From Candidatus Margulisiibacteriota bacterium (GTDB lineage: Bacteria; Margulisbacteria; Termititenacia; Termititenacales; Termititenacaceae): DNA of 8,836 nt. The position numbers and the translations under genes are program-made. Each line of letters begins with the position of its first letter. Position 1 is the first letter of the stretch. This document shows, one piece after another, positions 6,296 to 8,836 of this stretch. The notes under the pieces are model-generated. The model was not told where the DNA came from, searched no databases, and saw only the letters and a program-made list of their open reading frames with translations. Location of the stretch: positions 1 through 8,836 of the forward strand of contig JAIRZV010000074.1 of assembly GCA_031267055.1 (NCBI GenBank), in the 5' to 3' direction.

Positions 6296-6676
6296 CTATC
6301 TGCTCACGTTTACCAGATTTTTGACGGAAGCTTTGAGCATAGACAGCGCGGCTTTTTGCAGACGGTTGTCGAGATTGTGGACAATGCGGGAAACCTGATT
6401 TTCCAAACTGTATTGTCTGATTTGCGCTTTGTTTTTGGGTACATTTTTTAATTCGCCAAACCACCAATCCAGAGAAACGCTGTACTTCTGACTGATACGC
6501 ATGAGTGTCAAGATGTGCGGCAAGCGTTTGCCTTTGAGAAATTTAAAATAATCGCCGGGGTCCAACCCTAGGTCAAAAGCGGCTTCCTCGATAGTTTCCT
6601 CGCTTTCTTTCCGCAATAGAGTTAATTTCTCGCCAAAAGTTTTTTTTAGAGTTTCAGCGGTAATTTCTTGGGGCAT
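6296..6676 (-). CDS. XRE-type helix-turn-helix regulator (module B)
   Basis: A 126-aa protein with an N-terminal HTH at about residues 12-77. EKLTLLRKESEETIEEAAFD (16-35) gives helices 1-2, LDPGDYFKFLKGKRLP (38-53) gives the recognition region, and LMRISQKYSVSLDWWFGEL (58-76) is the typical C-terminal part of phage-repressor-like XRE domains. The rest (77-126) is helical and basic, possibly for dimerisation, with no known sensor domain. The start ATG (6674-6676) has AAGGAT about 7 bases upstream. It is only distantly similar to the regulator at 1467-1817 although placed in the same way, divergent from a collar/fibre gene. Its stop codon (6296-6298) abuts the thiC stop (6293-6295) with no intervening base. 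Autoregulation and control of the fibre gene are inferred from the shared intergenic region. Confidence 0.8.
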   Translation of the reverse strand: MPQEITAETLKKTFGEKLTLLRKESEETIEEAAFDLGLDPGDYFKFLKGKRLPHILTLMRISQKYSVSLDWWFGELKNVPKNKAQIRQYSLENQVSRIVHNLDNRLQKAALSMLKASVKNLVNVSR

Positions 6677-6706
6677 TGTACCAATCCTTTTTTATAGGGT
6701 AGATAT

Positions 6707-6734
6707 TTGACAAAATTTTATTCTCTGATAAAAT
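6707..6734 (+). promoter_or_regulatory. Sigma-70-type promoter for the fibre gene 6810-7787
   Basis: TTGACA (6707-6712, 6/6) is followed after 16 bp by TAAAAT (6729-6734, 5/6). The predicted start near 6741 gives a leader of about 70 nt that contains the 37-bp palindrome and ends with the AAAAGGGGG ribosome binding site. Confidence 0.65.
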
Positions 6735-6746
6735 GAGTGTCTAAGG

Positions 6747-6783
6747 AATATATACCTTATATATTTTATATATGGTATATATT
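6747..6783 (+). promoter_or_regulatory. 37-bp AT-rich palindrome in the fibre leader (operator or mRNA hairpin)
   Basis: AATATATACC (6747-6756) pairs exactly with GGTATATATT (6774-6783). Inside it, six more pairs (6758-6763 with 6767-6772) leave one T-T mismatch and a TTT loop, so 16 of 17 positions pair. It lies just after the predicted transcription start and 11 nt before the ribosome binding site. It may be the XRE operator, or an RNA hairpin that modulates translation. Confidence 0.6.
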
Positions 6784-6809
6784 TTGGAAAATCAAAAGGG
6801 GGTATGTTT

Positions 6810-7787
6810 ATGGCTGGTAATTACACAGACAGTTTTGCAGGGAACCCATATTATATTTTGAAAGGCGAACAACTTTCGGCGGCTGGTGTAAATGCCGCGC
6901 TGAATACCAAAGAAAAAGTCGCCAACAAACAATTATATTCAACAGACACCGCGGCAACTTTGACCGCTAGCTCTGCCAGTGACAGCTATTATCCGACCTC
7001 AAAATTAGTCGGGAAAAATCTCGACACGTTGAGTACTACGATAAGCACTGGTTTGAGCGTGGTAACTACCAGTTTGAATGGCAAACAGGATAAGATCGGC
7101 GCCGGCACAGCCAAAAATATCGTGGCTTATTCCGGCACGGCGGGAACATTTGACACACTGACCAGAGCCGCCACAATTATGGAGACTGACACAACCAAGG
7201 CCAGCGATGACAAGATCCCTACAGAAAAAGCAGTAGCCACCGCTTTGGGTGGCAAACTTGCCGCCAGTGACCTGACCACCTTGAATACCAAAGTAGACAC
7301 TTTAGAAACTACCGTGGCCAGTTTACAAAAATTACTGCCGGTAGGCACGATCCTGATGTTCAACGCGGCAGGCTGGCAAGACAATGTAACTATGGCTGGC
7401 TGGTACAAATGTGTAGAGGCCAATAAAAGCTGGGGCGTGCCCAATCTTGAATCTCGTTTTATCATGGGATCGACTACTTTTGGACAAACCGGCGGCAGTG
7501 ACAGCGTAACCCTGACCAAAGAAAATTTGCCAAAACATGCACATACAATTACCGATCCAAAGCACAAGCACAGCGTATCAGCTTATGCAGGCGATGATGG
7601 TGGGAGTGGCCAGCTTGTCGGTGGAAATTCTGACGGCAGTGTCTCAGATGCTACAGTAAATACAGGAACGGCAGGAACAGACATCACAGTAAACGACACT
7701 TTTTCCTCTACCCAAACCGAATATGCCAGAGCATTCAGCATAGTGCCGAGCTATTACGCGGTCATATATGTGATGAAAGTGAATTAA
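6810..7787 (+). CDS. Phage tail fibre / collar-tip-like protein with stalk (module B)
   Basis: The protein is 325 aa from the ATG at 6810. That start is preferred over the ATG at 6804 because the AAAAGGGGG site (6794-6802) is 7 bases from the former and only 1 from the latter. Residues 1-150 look like a fibre stalk: low-complexity Thr/Ser/Ala sequence with fibre-type motifs LNGKQDKIGAGTA (89-101) and SDDKIPTEKAVATAL (132-146). Residues 150-176 form a short heptad-patterned coiled coil (LTTLNTKVDTLETTVASLQ), a likely trimerisation element. Residues 177-255 match the collar module of the gene at 540-1373: LPVGTILMF, WQDNVTMAGWYKC (189-201), VPNLESRFIMG (210-220), TGGSDSVTLT, NLPKHAH (239-245) plus KHKH (251-254). 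The end, PSYYAVIYVMKV (313-324), is also shared. Only two H-X-H motifs are present, against nine in the other protein. There is no signal peptide. The inferred role is a trimeric receptor-binding or adhesive fibre. Its stop overlaps the recJ stop by 4 bp. Confidence 0.85.
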   Translation: MAGNYTDSFAGNPYYILKGEQLSAAGVNAALNTKEKVANKQLYSTDTAATLTASSASDSYYPTSKLVGKNLDTLSTTISTGLSVVTTSLNGKQDKIGAGTAKNIVAYSGTAGTFDTLTRAATIMETDTTKASDDKIPTEKAVATALGGKLAASDLTTLNTKVDTLETTVASLQKLLPVGTILMFNAAGWQDNVTMAGWYKCVEANKSWGVPNLESRFIMGSTTFGQTGGSDSVTLTKENLPKHAHTITDPKHKHSVSAYAGDDGGSGQLVGGNSDGSVSDATVNTGTAGTDITVNDTFSSTQTEYARAFSIVPSYYAVIYVMKVN

Positions 7788-8836
7788 TTTTTCGTCCGCA
7801 AGTCTTTGATGATCAGTTGCAATTTCTTGCGGCCTTGCCATTCGTTGATAGAGAGATTGAACGCGATTTCTAGATTGGGATTTTTTTGAATGAGCGGATA
7901 GAGATTGGCCATATTCCAGCCCACGCCGTCGATAATGTCCTGACCATTGGTCAGCGAAAACTTCAGGTGTTGTTTATTGCCGCCGATTTTGGCAAAGTCA
8001 TAAATGGATAATTCTGTCGTCGTAAAAACCGGCTGCGGATTATTCTGGCCAAATGGATTGAGTTTTTCCAGATCCTCGGCCAGTGCGGCGGTGATTTGCT
8101 CCTGCGGCAAAGCGGCGTCTATCGGTAATTTGGCGATGTAATTTTCCGCTGTGCTGTTTTCGTCCAGCGCTTTGCGGTAGGCTTGTTTGAATTCCTCGAT
8201 GCGGTCTTTGGCGATCTCGAAACCGGCCGCTTCTTTGTGTCCGCCGTGGTCTTTGAGCAGATAGGCGCATTTTTGCAGCGGGCTAAAAATATCCAGACCG
8301 GCCAGTGAGCGGATCGAGCCACGGCCGCCCTCACCGGAAACCGCGATCAGCACAGTCGGCCTGTTGTATTGCTTGACGATCTGCGCGGCCACGATACCGA
8401 TAATGCCCGGGTGCCAGCCTTCCGCAGCCAGAATAAAAACTTTCTCTGAGTTTTTGTCCGGCAATTTTTCGATCGCCGCGGAGATTTGCGCGTTGATGCG
8501 ACTGCCGATCTCCTGCCGCTCGGTGTTGTATTTGTTGAGCGCCTGCGCGTATTGTCTGGCGCGGTGATAATCGTTTTCCAGCAGCAGTTTGACAGCGGCA
8601 AAAGAATCGCCCATGCGTCCGGCGGCGTTGATGCGCGGCCCGAGACCAAAACCGATGTCGCGCGCGGTGATCGTCTGTCCGGTCAGCCCGGCCGCGTCAA
8701 TCAGCGCGCGCACGCCAACCCTTTTTTGCTGATTGATCTCGCGCAGACCGAAAATCGCCAGCGCGCGGTTTTCATCCAGCAGCGGCACAACATCGGCGAT
8801 CGTGCCCAGCAGCACCAGATCGAGATATTGTTTGGT
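7784..8836 (-). CDS. recJ: Single-stranded-DNA-specific exonuclease RecJ, C-terminal part (cut by window edge)
   Basis: 350 residues are visible, in frame to the window edge; the GTG at 8813-8815 is internal, not the start. RecJ is a DHH-family 5'-3' ssDNA exonuclease of recombinational and mismatch repair. Landmarks, counted from the visible first residue, are: LGTIADVVPL (10-19) after YLDLV, GLGPRINAAGRMGD (64-77), AAEGWHPGIIGIVA (137-150), the DHHA1 motif GRGSIRS (171-177) with LDIF, and DHGGHKEAAGFEI (196-208) carrying the conserved GGH. The OB-fold domain follows (about 262-346: NPFGQNNPQPVF, LKFSLTNG, VGWNMA, LQLIIKDLR). The N-terminal DHH catalytic domain lies beyond the window. There is no extra C-terminal domain. 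The gene converges on the fibre gene with a 4-bp stop-codon overlap. Confidence 0.95.
   Translation of the reverse strand, partial: TKQYLDLVLLGTIADVVPLLDENRALAIFGLREINQQKRVGVRALIDAAGLTGQTITARDIGFGLGPRINAAGRMGDSFAAVKLLLENDYHRARQYAQALNKYNTERQEIGSRINAQISAAIEKLPDKNSEKVFILAAEGWHPGIIGIVAAQIVKQYNRPTVLIAVSGEGGRGSIRSLAGLDIFSPLQKCAYLLKDHGGHKEAAGFEIAKDRIEEFKQAYRKALDENSTAENYIAKLPIDAALPQEQITAALAEDLEKLNPFGQNNPQPVFTTTELSIYDFAKIGGNKQHLKFSLTNGQDIIDGVGWNMANLYPLIQKNPNLEIAFNLSINEWQGRKKLQLIIKDLRTKN

Noticed and set aside
540..7787. An intact prophage or tailocin locus
   Set aside because: Only fibre/collar-like and XRE genes are present; the genes between and around them are core metabolism and repair, and no integrase, capsid, portal, sheath or lysis gene is visible.

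Overview
The window is 8,836 bp of compact bacterial DNA with roughly balanced base composition. It mixes housekeeping genes with two copies of an unusual accessory module. The housekeeping content is a nitroreductase, an M29 aminopeptidase, pyruvate kinase, a short-form ThiC and RecJ, which points to a bacterial chromosome. A short ThiC with a C-x2-C-x3-C C-terminus and an NfsA/NfnB-like nitroreductase would suit an anaerobe, perhaps a Firmicute or a small-genome gut or candidate-phylum lineage. The phylum cannot be fixed from this sequence, and that placement is inference.

Layout, left to right: (1) the N-terminal part of a nitroreductase on the minus strand (1-311); (2) a 228-bp intergenic stretch with an 83-bp folded repeat and two small hairpins; (3) module A: a minus-strand phage-tail-collar/fibre-tip protein carrying nine His-X-His motifs (540-1373) and, divergent from it, a plus-strand XRE regulator (1467-1817); (4) a minus-strand pair, an unrecognised basic 110-aa protein followed by an M29 aminopeptidase (3364 down to 1814); (5) a 231-bp divergent intergenic region; (6) a plus-strand pair, pyruvate kinase and ThiC, with no base between stop and start; (7) module B: a minus-strand XRE regulator (6296-6676) and, divergent from it, a plus-strand fibre/collar protein with a stalk and two His-X-His motifs (6810-7787); (8) the C-terminal two thirds of RecJ on the minus strand, running off the right end.

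The main point of interest is that the two fibre-like proteins share a clear C-terminal collar/tip module. Common signatures are WQDNVT..GWYKC, a ..RF..G....TGG..S.TL...NLP.H.H segment and a PSYYA.IY..KV ending. Each sits head-to-head with its own XRE-type regulator, has the same strong AAGGGGG ribosome binding site, and has repeated or palindromic AT-rich DNA between the promoter and that site. The modules are mirror images about 5 kb apart, with the regulators inside and the fibres outside, and no other phage genes are visible. They look like a repeated regulator-plus-fibre cassette, either domesticated phage tail-tip adhesins or parts of a dispersed receptor-binding repertoire. That role is inference.

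The genome is tightly packed. Convergent genes overlap by 4 bp at their stop codons (1814-1817 and 7784-7787) or abut exactly (6295/6296), which leaves no room for dedicated intergenic terminators.
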